Positions 9,707-19,094 of a stretch of 29,526 nucleotides of DNA are shown here, one piece after another (within the stretch, counting starts at the first letter, position 1; every line of letters begins with the position of its first letter). The notes below the pieces were generated by a model that searched no databases, had not been told where the DNA came from, and saw nothing but the letters and a program-made list of their open reading frames with translations. The translations under genes and the position numbers were made by a program. The stretch covers positions 249,116-278,641 of the forward strand of contig MNCI01003034.1 in NCBI GenBank assembly GCA_015680685.1, read 5' to 3'. Origin of the DNA: Gnetum montanum (Eukaryota; Streptophyta; Gnetopsida; Gnetales; Gnetaceae).

Positions 9707-10340
9707 CGAAAAACAACGCTCAAAGGGTTGGCTTTTCTTGTTGGATTTTTCAAATAGTTGGTATTTTTGCATTAACAAGAGTAGTTAGCTTGTTGGCATT
9801 TTTCGTTAGTTGGTTGGATTCTTGATTGACTTCCTAGCAAATAGAGTTAGCTTCTTACTATAGTTGCCTTTTAAGTTGGCTCTCAGAAGGGCATAGTTGG
9901 CATTTTTATTGAGTGCTTTAGTTATCTTTGAGTAAGCAAAGAATATTCAACATTGTGTAACATCTTATACACCTTTCAAACAAGGCAAAGAATCAAATCT
10001 ATGACCTTGCGAAAGTGCATTTTTTTACCTGAGTTTGTTCTGTTATTTCTTTACTGTTATTGTTATTTTGCATCGTTTCCTTCATTTCTGCATTTATTGA
10101 TCATCAGTTTACCTCGTGTCTCTCTCCCTTGAAACGAAGTTTATGTAAATTTAAGATACATCGACTAAGTCCCTATATGATTGACCAGACCATTCAGGGC
10201 GCCCTATTTCCGTTTTCTCTAGCACAACCCTCGGATGGATCCGGGGTTAAACTGTTTTCCCGACAACCTCTTGGCATTCTAGCCACTGACATTTCCAGTT
10301 GTTACAACAGGTGCCTAAGTCCATTAAAGAAAACATCTAG

Positions 10341-10541
10341 CATGAAGGTTTGCTTGATTTTTTTATGATACCTATCCCTTCCATCCCTACTACAGAGATG
10401 CTTCACATCATTAACTCCTTCAATGGAAAGGATGATCATTTTAGCACCACCATTTGGGACATGAAGGTTAACATGGACATTGATGAGGACCTCTTTTGCA
10501 ACTTTTTGGTGTTCTCGTTGATGGGTAAAGTTTTCCACTAG
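10341..10541 (+). pseudogene. Gag-like N-terminal fragment downstream of LTR D
   Basis: A short open stretch begins about 30 bases after LTR D. It contains INSFNGKDDHF and, about 25 residues later, VFSLMGKVFHW. The spacing and the words SLMGK and a following Trp resemble the gag core of elements A (KYNGEGDP then SLMGKALDWY) and B. The match is weak, and the frame closes at 10541. If right, LTR D is a 5' LTR with its own gag behind it. I see no zinc knuckle and no continuation of gag in this frame. Confidence 0.35.
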
Positions 10542-12760
10542 AATAGTGAAGGAATTAGACCATTGTCAGGAAGTTTTGGAGTGGCTTGGTGCTAACATGG
10601 GCCACTTTAGAATTTCCATGAATAGCTTCATGAACCCTAATGTAAAGGAAACATTTCCTTTGTTCAGGTCTCACTATGTTTCCCAAACTATTATTGCAAA
10701 AGAAGGTGATTAGCATTATGTAGGGGTTGACCTCTAGGAAGGTACTAATCGATGACACCAAGTTCAACTAGGTAGCTACTTTGACTACTAGGCTTTAGGA
10801 GGAGATCCTTAGAATCCATGTAGATGCCTAAACAATAATCCACATGCATTTTGAATTCTTTATGGGTTACTTGAAGAGGTTTGAAGAGTTTCTGGTGGTG
10901 TGTAGGAATGGATGATGGGTTGCCCAAGATCCAAGCCAACTTTCTATGCCTTGGATAAAGCACATTTATCCAACGGTGCAAGCCTAGAACCCACTAGAGG
11001 GGATGGATGATTCACTATCCATTACCACTAAGGACCTTGATGGTAGGTAGTGTGAGTTCCTTGATAGCATGGATGATAAGGAGCCTCTCACATTTCTAGT
11101 GAGATTTCTAGAAGTCAAATGATGATGTAGGAAGGCTAAAGGGATAGCCAAGGAGAAACTCAAGAGATACATGAAGGAAGCAATGCTAGAATCAAACCAA
11201 CCTATCCAAAAGAAGCTTAAGTTTAATCTTAAGCCATTGTAGTAGGCAATCATAGGCATGCTTCATTTAATTTTTAGCTATTTTATTTTATTTTGAGAGT
11301 CATGGTTATATTATGGTTTCATATGCTAATGGGCTTTCAATGTGCTATGGTTGTAAACAAGCATCAGGTCTTGATAGCCCAAGTTACCACAAAGAAAGAA
11401 TAAAGGTGTGTAGAAGAGGCACTCCTATAGCAACTTGAGATAGAAATAAATGATCTAGATGCTTTTTTTGATGAGGTGGTGCTAGGTACATCCCCCACTA
11501 TCATTCTAGAAGAAGAGGAGGAGGAGCCTAATATGCTTATGCCTTAACACTTTTGTTATATCCTATTTCTTACTTTTCATTTTCATCCTAACCCTTTGAT
11601 GATTGGTATGCTTGTAGTAGTTCTTGAGGCACCAATGCAAGCCCCTATACCTACATTTCATGTGAAACCATTGATAGAGGCCCTAGAAAAAGTGGATTTC
11701 ATGTGTGGGATGGCTAAGGACATCATCAACAAGTTGCAATAGGTTGCATATGAGATAGGTGAGGACTTTACTTTCTATTCTTTAGTTATTTGGCTATGTG
11801 ATAGGCTATGCTTATGTTATGGTTACATTCTTTGATTATGTAGTACCTTCTATGGAGTGGACCCTAGTCAAGACATGGAGATTGACTTCTTGCCTTAGCT
11901 TTCCTCCGATGTATCTAGTGTACCCTTGAAATTGTACAAGACTACTACTAATCTAGCAATGTCATGTACAAAAGCTTCATGGAAGCTAGAGAGGTCCAAT
12001 GAATCCCCATGAAAGGAATTTATAACCTTAAGGGAGAAGAATTAATGGAAAGAGGACATAATTAGAGATCTCTAAGACCACAAGACCTTTTTGGATGTCC
12101 AAGTGGACCTGCTACTAGCATACCATTTAGGGCAAAGTAGTAGTTTTATGGGAGATGGAAGAACAACAAATGCAAATGACCTCATCTCCCAAAAGGTCAA
12201 GGATTGGAAAGATCACTATGTTTGGATTCTAGAGTGGAGTAAGAAACCCAAGGTTCACAAGTGATAGTACAAGGTAGATCATGGGGTCTACCTTAAGTGG
12301 CTCAAGGAGGAGTCAATTGAACGAAGCAAGAGAAAGTTGTTCATCTAAGGGATCCAAGTAGAGAGTTCTTATTAAATTTTTTAGAGTACTCTCACTATAG
12401 AGTGATTCCCTAATCTTTAAATTATCACTACTATAGCCAAGACTTCTATGGCTACTATGGTCTGGGAGCCACCTACTTGGACTACAGTAAACAGGACTGG
12501 CATTCTTTCCAATGTTGATCTTGGGAATGTTAACTAGGTCAACATGATGGAGGACTAGATCCTCCATTGTTTGGAGAAAGGCATTCCATATCTACCCCTA
12601 GAAATTATGGAGCTAGAATATCCATGAGTTTAATATATTTCATGTTTTATATTTATTTTAAGTTATAGTTTTGGCTATTGGTCACTAACTACCTATGTGT
12701 TGTTGTATTTCAGGCCTCAAGAAACATTGGTAAACCCAATAGTGAGGGTGAAAATGATCC
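10541..12760 (+). pseudogene. Unrecognised plus-strand coding-like region
   Basis: I do not recognise this product. Several plus-strand stretches read as protein-like sequence broken almost only by TAG or TGA. From about 10540 to 10850 one frame contains GHFRISMNSFMNPN and TFPLFRSHYVSQ. From about 10840 to 11270 another frame contains SQLSMPWIKHIYP and KEPLTFLVRFLEVK. From about 12170 to 12620 a third contains VKDWKDHYVWILEWSKKPK. AT-rich gaps between them, some ending in TTGTATTTCAG or similar, could be introns or decayed spacer. Two explanations fit: an additional ORF of a Tat-type element (these are known in sense or antisense orientation), or a distinct gag. No zinc knuckle, protease or polymerase motif is visible. 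Confidence 0.35.
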
Positions 12761-13112
12761 ACCACTTCCTCCTATAGATGTCCCTTAGCATCCTCCATGT
12801 ACTCATTTTTAGCTTATTAGCTATATTACTTTTATTTTCATGTTGATGGCTATTGTTAGCCAAGACTATGTCATAGATTATTATTATTATTATTTTAACA
12901 TTTCACATAGTGTCACCATGGCTATGTATGTTATGAATACTTTGAATTTAAATTTAAAATTTTGGTTTCATTTTTGGCTATATATATTGTTGTAGTAAAG
13001 GTTGTAATGTTATGGATGTTGTTAATGTCTATGTTTATGTTTTTGGATATAAAATTATATAGCTAATTAATGCAATAATAGGCTAAACAAAAAATTTAAT
13101 AAAAGAGACGCT
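12761..13112. other. AT-rich spacer
   Basis: No ORF or known motif. It contains short TTA and ATT runs (12880-12900) and low-complexity T-rich sequence. Confidence 0.6.
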
Positions 13113-13337
13113 ACTAGTTTTAGGCCATGATAGGCATAGGTTATATTGTTTTGCCAATTTAAGGCCATGGAAAACCATGTTGTATTGTTTTCCCAGTTTA
13201 CAACCATGGCAAGTCATCTTGCCAATTTAAAGTCTTAGTAGACTACAATGCTATTTTAAGGCCATAGTGAGCCATGCTACCAATTTAAAGTCTTAGCAGA
13301 CTATGACATTAGTTTAGAGTCTTAGTAGACTGTGATG
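13113..13337 (-). repeat. Degenerate 3' UTR tandem array of element B
   Basis: About seven diverged units of 30-40 bp. Read on the minus strand they give GTAGTCTACTAAGACTTTAA and a second type around CACTATGGCCTTAAAATAGC. These correspond to the two subtypes of the array at 5064-5490, in the same orientation relative to coding sequence. So it marks the 3' UTR of a minus-strand element, although pol is absent between it and gag-protease. Confidence 0.7.
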
Positions 13338-13540
13338 AAAAAGAAGCTTATATTTTCTTGGAGATTTTATATTTTAAATTTTTTAGAACTTTTTTAATGT
13401 TTATAACATGAGTAATAGTAAAGAAAAAGAAAGATTGTAATAAATAAGTAAAAATCAAATGAAAGTAAAAACTTCGGCTGCATGCATAAAGAGTAAAATA
13501 AAGTACATAAAAAAGTATAACAAATTAGGCTTAATTAGGC
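13338..13540. other. AT-rich segment where element B's pol should be
   Basis: About 200 bp of AT-rich sequence separates the protease remnant from the tandem array. A full pol would need about 3.5 kb, so reverse transcriptase, RNase H and integrase appear deleted here. Confidence 0.6.
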
Positions 13541-13804
13541 CCAAGAATTCAACAATGATGCATGGGATGTTAGTTGTGGATCCATCATCAACATGCACCA
13601 ATGCACTTTAAATTACCCTACATGTATGGTTATGAATAGAAGAGCCCTAGTTACTTTGCCATTTTTGGAATTAACATTGATTTTTCTATCACAAAATACC
13701 AAGGATGTTGACTTCTCCTTCCTTAGTAAGGGAGGAACCATCACTAGATGGATGAATTCCTCATTAGTGTAGATGTCCTCAATAATAGGGATGGAACTCA
13801 ACAT
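13541..13804 (-). pseudogene. Retrotransposon aspartic protease remnant, element B
   Basis: On the minus strand, LVFCDRKINVNSKN is followed by RALLFITIHVG, the layout that precedes the active site in Tat-type proteases. After a frameshift, a second frame gives VDDGSTTN (active-site bases at 13578-13589), which corresponds to the D-[TN]-G-[SA]-x-x-N motif. The enzyme would have cleaved the Gag-Pol polyprotein. The frame change between the two parts and a TAA after HVG make it non-functional. It lies in line with element B's gag, in the expected order. The call rests on motif order, not on overall similarity. Confidence 0.6.
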
Positions 13805-14499
13805 TTACAAGCTTAGAGTTGTATTCTTCTACTTAAGGGATTGCCTAACTTGGTCCATTTCACTAAGGAGGTTTTTATTGGAGGCCATGGGATTGTCACC
13901 TTGGCTGTGCTTTACTTCCTCCATGTGTTCCAAAATTCAAACTTTGGCTTTAGGTTGTGATTGCTGGTGCTTTTTCTCATTCTTCTGGTTATGAATTTTG
14001 GTATCCTCTTGTGGCTTGTTGATTGAAATGGATTAAGTAGAGAAGGTCATGGGTATAGCCGATATGGGAGTGGCCTTAATGGGCCCACTTCCTTTCATGC
14101 TTTCATTTTCTTGCCACCCTTGTTATTGGGCTCTTGCTTATGCTTCTTCTTTTACTTAGTTGAGGTCTTCTAGTTGTTAGCCATTGGTTATGAGGAAGAG
14201 GTAGTAGCATTAACCATAATAGGAGGTCATTATGCAATTGGTTAGGCTATGGTTGGTTGGGTTGTATTAGGCTAAGGCACCATAATCACAAAAGATACTC
14301 TTAGAGGCATTCATGATGGTACTCTTATGACAAAAGGGGATCTTAAGCTAGTGGAAGCTGAAGAATCCCTTTCATTGTAAGGTGGTACTCGAATCATGAA
14401 TGGTTCTTTTGAGGATCTCCGATCATCATCAATGTTGAATACTAAAATAACATAAGGGTTGTCATTAGCATTCAACTGTTCTTTGTAGAACTACATTGA

Positions 14500-15802
14500 C
14501 TGATTTTGTGGACAAATCAAGTTGGAAGCATCTAAGATCAACTCCCTCATATCTATTATCCTTCTTAGGTCATTGTTTAGGACAAGATAGAAGTTTGTGT
14601 CATGATAGACAGTTGGTGATAATGGCATAAGAGATCTAGTTTGAAGTACTTAGGTAGTTGTGGATCATCCTTTGTTGCTCAAGTGGTTTCCTTGGCTATT
14701 TCACATAGTTTCTTATGTTTCTTTCAAGCAGCTTTGGTCATTTGTTTGTATTTCATGCACCCACTCTTCAACAGTTGGTCTAGCAACTTGAATGGATTTA
14801 GAGGTAAGGCAATGTACCTAGACCTATCCTTCCTTTAGAAGTTGGGTTCAGTTTTTGTTGATGTAGTGGCCTTAGAGGTTGATGGTTGGTTATAGTGGTT
14901 ATTATTGGGGACCTTGGTTGGTTTGGCCCTTGGCCCCTAGTTTGTGATCTTTGCCTCTTTGGTCATAGGTGCTACGATCATATTGTTTTATTTGTTCTTC
15001 TTTTTATCTCTTTATGTATTTTGACTTTTATATGCTACGTAGGTTGGATCATGGCTAGTCTTCATAGAACCCTCTATATTATTGGTTTGGGAAAATTCTT
15101 AGCTAAGGGACCACAAGTCAAGGAGTAGAACTTGGACTTGATAATGTTTTTCACCATCCCCTTGAATATGGCTAAAAGGTGGGCCTCAATGATGGATTCT
15201 AGTATTTCATTTAGTAGTCCATTCCACCATCGAATGAACTACTACATGGGTTCTAGCAGTCCCTACTTGACCTTCATGAGCTAGTTAAGCATGATGTTAA
15301 GCTTCAAGTTGTACTTGAAGTGGTTAATAAACTAGGCTATCAAGTCCTCTAGAGAGGATATGGATCCTCTGGATAAGGCATGGTACCAATCAAATGCTTT
15401 CCTTATCCAAGACATAGGGAAAATCCTCATCATGGCATGAGGCCATAACTTTAAGAGTAAACACTTAGATCTGAAGGTTATAAGGTGAGCATTGGCATTA
15501 CCTTCTCTGTTATACTTGCTAAATTGGGAAATAGGGACACCTAGAGGAAGTGTCAAGGGTGGGACCATAGGACTGATGGGATCAACCTGGTAGAAGTCCA
15601 TAATTTTGACACTTTGTGAAGTAGAGGATTTAAGCCTCTTCAACTCCTCCATTAGGTCCTGGATCATATAAAGGCTTAATCCAGGCCTTGTGGTGGCCTT
15701 ATTGGCTATGGGGCTTGAAAATATGATTGTGGAATTTTTTGTGAGGCCTATGACCTTGCTATAAAGATATTGTGTCTTTGTCGTAGCTTGTAGGTCAAAC
15801 AA
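14500..15802 (-). pseudogene. gag: Tat-like Ty3/gypsy gag, element B (decayed)
   Basis: The best-preserved part is 15332-15802 (156 codons). It contains LMEELKRLKSSTSQSVKIMDF, PPLTLPLGVPISQFSKYNRE and KAFDWYHALSRGSI, matching element A's gag in order and spacing. Past the stop near 15330 the sequence continues with many stops and at least one frameshift. At about 14740-14820 another minus frame gives PLNPFKLLDQLLKSG, the counterpart of PLPMKPSQLLDQLLK in element A. The conserved KYNGEGDP core has become KYNREGNA. The gag extends towards the protease remnant at 13541-13804, so this is one gag-pro unit. Plus-strand reading frames over this stretch (14641-15128) are antisense shadows. Confidence 0.82.
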
Positions 15803-17171
15803 GGAGATGGATGTTTGTGCCTATACCTAAGGCACAAATGGGATAAAGGAGATGTGTGATCCCTGAGTTGCTTGGGATCCCATGGTGGCTCCCACATGGC
15901 TAGTCCATAGGCTAATAGTAGTAGCTACCATTTTCATTGGTTAAACTAACCTAGGTTGGATAGCAAGAAGCATGGAGAAGTAAAAGGTGGTTGGCTACAA
16001 CACCGATTGTGCTTGGTGTGTCACGATGATTAGCATAGGCCTGAACATGGTAGGGTATAGTGGGGATGAAGGTAGTGGGATGTGACCAAAGGAAGAGGCA
16101 AAGCAGATAGAGGTGGGCATTATGGCCTTGGGGATCCTTTATTCAAAAATTTTCCCAGGGTTTTTAGGTTTAGACTCCACCTTGAATTTATCATCCTCCT
16201 CTAGTTACCCCTTGGAGGTAGCCTTCTAGTTCTCCTCACCAACCTCAATGAGAATGGCTAATATGCTAGCATAGATATCATTGAGGGTATTTGGTCATAG
16301 GGTGAGGGCATATACTCCTTTCCATCATGGTGGATGAGCTCAAATTCCTTCCTAGCCTCTACTTTTGCTTGTGGGATTAGCATGCCAGCCTAAATCTTGG
16401 CATAACTAAAGTGATAATGTTCTTCATTTATTACTACAAAAATAGGAATTTATCCCTTAAGTCTAAGATATTATATACATTCAATTACATCAAGGTCTTT
16501 GGGGTCATAAACCCTCATTTTTTTCTGATCTAACCCATTGTTGATGTAGTTATAGGGCCATTTGGTTGATTGTGGGAGAGACATGACTATTTCGTTAAAA
16601 ATGGCTTGAAATAGGCTATAAAAGGTAAAAATAGAAGTAAGTCTTAATAAGTGAAATTTAAAAATGATCAAAGAAAATAAAAATAGTTGAAAATGGATCA
16701 CTTTATATAATTAGTAAGTGGGGGTTGGGTGGGTTTACCTCTTTACCAAAAAATAGAAAGTTGTGAAAGTTGGTAATAAGCCTCATCCACACTAGCCTCC
16801 TAATCGCCTCTACACTGGGTATGACAAGGTGGGGTTTCCCGGGGGGNGAAAATATGGGGGGAAGCTGACTTCTAGAAGTTTGATGGTTTCTATAAGACTT
16901 GCACCACTCAAATTGGAAATTAGAAAAAGTTGGCAGCAAAAAGAAAGAGAAAGGGAAAGGTTTCAATGCTAGCTATGGGCTAAACAATTCACAACTATTG
17001 TGAAAAGTCATCACCCAACCACCTACAACTTCTATGTTGCAGTATCTATCATAGGAAGGAAGGGTAGAATCAATTTTTTCAAAGTTTTGGACAACAAAAA
17101 TTAGAAAAAGGCTTTCAATTTGCAATGTTGGCTATAGGTAAGATAGATCTAATAACAAAAATTGGGTAGAG
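15803..17171 (-). other. Leader and possible gag N-terminal region of element B
   Basis: About 1.4 kb lies between the primer-binding site and the recognisable gag. Minus-strand frames at 16471-16701 and 16703-16966 are open but unrecognised. The pieces nearer gag, such as KVEARKEFELIHHDGKEY near 16310-16370, look coding-like with stops. Element A has only about 0.3 kb here, so B may carry an extra ORF or A may have lost it. Base 16847 is an N. Confidence 0.4.
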
Positions 17172-17189
17172 GCCCACCTTCTAGCACCA
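17172..17189 (-). other. Primer-binding site, element B
   Basis: Minus-strand TGGTGCTAGAAGGTGGGC, 10 bases inside the LTR end, with 16 of 18 positions as in element A. Confidence 0.75.
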
Positions 17190-17921
17190 AGAAAACTATT
17201 GTGATAAAAAAATTAATCCCTAGAAAACCAATAGATTTGGCACATCAACCTCAACCCAAAATTCCCAAGGCCTCCAAAAATGGAATTTTAAGTATCATGG
17301 ATGGTCTAGAAGATCACCCAAGGACTTACAGAATGCAAAATGAATTATGCAAATAATGAAAAAAAAATAGATCTCAAAATCAAAAATAAAATATTTTTCA
17401 CACAAACTAAAATTTTAAAACTTTATTTAAACAAATAGAGAATAAGTTTTGGGATGTGTACAAGTGTTACCATTGAGAGAGCACAAGGGGGTTCATTGGG
17501 GCAAGAATTAAGAGCCCATTGAAGCACATGCAATCTGCTTCATGATCCAAATGCTCAAGCACTTCTAATGTTTTTGAACCTCCTCTACTATAACCTTAGA
17601 TCCACAACTTGGATTACTACTAAGGAGTGAGAAATTTGAGAAATTTGGCTACCAGATTTCTCCACACTCAGGGATAGAAGTCCAAAATATGTAGCATTGA
17701 CACCAAAAATTTACAAGTCTCACAGGGATTGCAAAGGCTACAATTCTTTCACGTTGTGGTTCAAGAGAATGCAAGCATGTGAGATTGTAAGAGCTCTTGA
17801 GTGCTTGAGAATACCCAAGTGTGGAAATGCCAAAAAGTCTAGAACTATCAAAGAGTCCATAATCATGAAAAATTATGCCATCATGAAAAATTGCTGAACC
17901 TATAAATGGTGTTTGAGACTA

Positions 17922-17931
17922 GTTTTTATAG
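17922..17931 (-). promoter_or_regulatory. LTR B TATA box
   Basis: Minus-strand TATAAAAACT, about 720 bp before the LTR end, in the position of the TATA boxes of the related LTRs. Confidence 0.5.
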
Positions 17932-18238
17932 GTTTTAGGCCATGAATGGTGTTGAAAAATTGCATATAATTTTTTTGCAAATTTTTGCCACATATAGGTG
18001 ACATGGATGCCCAAATTTGAGGGGTTACCATATATAGTAAGTACCTTCCCCGCATCACAATTCCATTTACTAAAAATAGTAATTGGGGCACACCTTCTAT
18101 GTTGAAGATGAATCTTCCATGTTGAGCCTTCTATCATGCTTGCTAAAGTGGTTGGTCAATGTTGAAGTGCATAGAGTGCTGAAATCTAGCTTTTGTGGCT
18201 TTCACGTTGGGGCATGTGGTTTCCATGAGGGTGGAGCC

Positions 18239-18352
18239 TCCATGCTAGGGGAAAAAATTCCACATTGAGGGGAAAAGGTTTCCAAGCTATACACATGGTC
18301 TCCATGCTAGGGGGAAATTTTCCATGCTAAGGGAAAAACCCCCATCCCTCCA
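18239..18352. repeat. 20-22-bp tandem repeat in U3 of LTR B
   Basis: About five units of the form CCATGCTAGGGGAAAAATT, with variants such as CCACATTGAGGGGAAAAGG and CCATGCTAAGGGAAAAACC. Looser copies (TTCCATGAGG, CTTCCATGTTGAG) extend left to about 18100. Confidence 0.75.
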
Positions 18353-18452
18353 CATTATAGGTAGGTGTTTCCAACATAAAAAAGTGTATACCCCTTATAA
18401 AAACTAGCAAATTTCCATGTTTGGTATTCCAAAAGGAAATTTTGATCCCACA

Positions 18453-18466
18453 CCCCCCCTAGCCCA
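18453..18466 (-). other. Polypurine-tract-like sequence before LTR B
   Basis: Minus-strand GGGCTAGGGGGGG directly precedes the TG of LTR B. It resembles the GGGGCTAG tracts beside LTRs C and D. Its presence on the outer side of a 5' LTR is unexpected. Confidence 0.5.
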
Positions 18467-18469
18467 AAT

Positions 18470-19092
18470 ATAGACACTAGCTAATTTTTTTCACTTGGGT
18501 AATGAGGCTTTGACCACTTATGAGACATATCTTAGCCCTAAAAGTATGGAATATGTGAGACTGTTGCGTATGGATTATAATTTTCACATTTATAATGAAT
18601 TTTTGTCTTCAGTTTGATGGGGTGAAAGCTACATGATAAAAATTGGCTATAACTTTTAGTAGTTCACTCCTATGAAGGATAAACTATTGGCAATCATGCC
18701 AAATCTTGCTTAAGGTTTTCAAAGGCCACTTGGAATTGAGCTATCTAGTCATAGTAAAGCCCTTTCTTAAGCAAGTGTTGCATGGGTTGTAGCTTATGTG
18801 TAAGCCTAGCGATAAACCTACAAGTAAATTTTAATCTACCTTGTAATCCCCAAAGCTTCTTAAGGTTCATAGGTGTTTCTATGTTGGACATGACCTTCAC
18901 CTTATTAGGATCGGCATGAATCCCTACTTCAAATGCTACTCCCTCATAGAGATGGAAGAAGGAAATGTAGATAGGAATAGGATGAAGAGTGACATTGAGA
19001 AAGAAGACATATAAGACCACATCATAGGATACATGATGATAACAAGGGTCACGATGAATAAGATTACTATGATTAATCATTATTTGATACAA
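18470..19092 (-). pseudogene. pol: Ty3/gypsy pol fragment: reverse transcriptase C-terminus and RNase H start
   Basis: From 19092 the minus strand reads through the last part of a reverse transcriptase. The best-conserved stretch is GIHADPNKVKVMSNIETP, followed by LQGRLKFTCRFIARLTHKLQ and MQHLLKKGLYYD, the connection region just past the polymerase thumb. The LQGRL form is typical of Tat-type elements. Downstream, QFQVAFENLKQDLA and, in a shifted frame, FRAKICLISGQSLITQVKK correspond to the start of RNase H. Near the N-terminal side, YDVVLYVF may be a broken copy of the YVDD active-site region, and a deletion seems to lie between it and GIHAD. The fragment stops at LTR B on the left and at the E1 gag on the right. 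No integrase follows. Confidence 0.82.
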
Positions 19093-19094
19093 GG

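Larger units (their letters stand above)
8472..10309 (+). mobile_element. LTR D (about 1.8 kb, plus orientation)
   Basis: It begins TGAAACACCATAAAATTTCA at 8472 and ends ...GTTACAACA at 10309, followed by GGTGCCTAAG, a primer-binding-like start. The TATA box (CCTATAAATACCCC) is at 9694-9706 and the shared U5 motif (GACCATTCAGGGC) near 10188-10200. U3 carries the same palindrome family as LTR C. It matches LTR C throughout, with many substitutions and indels, so the two copies are old or from different subfamilies. The 5-bp flanks (gctag and ggtgc) do not match. Confidence 0.8.
17200..18452 (-). mobile_element. LTR B (5' LTR of element B, about 1.25 kb)
   Basis: Minus-strand ends are TGTGGGATCAAAATTTCC at 18452 and ...TTTTTTTATCACA at 17200. 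A TATA box (TATAAAAACT) lies at 17922-17931, and the U5 motif AGACCATCCATGATACTTAA, aligning with LTRs A, C and D, lies at about 17274-17307. U3 is short and carries 20-22-bp repeats instead of palindromes. The primer-binding site on its left and gag further left identify it as the 5' LTR. Confidence 0.72.

Noticed and set aside
5745-10309. LTRs C and D as solo LTRs
   Set aside because: The 5-bp flanks do not match, and internal-type sequence adjoins both ends.
10060-10368. 102-codon plus-strand ORF
   Set aside because: It lies inside U5 of LTR D and crosses the LTR end. It is not a gene.
14641-15128. Plus-strand ORFs of 65-80 codons
   Set aside because: They are antisense to element B's gag, which has clear motifs on the other strand.
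16840-16850. G-rich tract next to an N as a possible quadruplex
   Set aside because: The ambiguous base and the abrupt GC-rich change suggest a sequencing or assembly problem. It cannot be interpreted.
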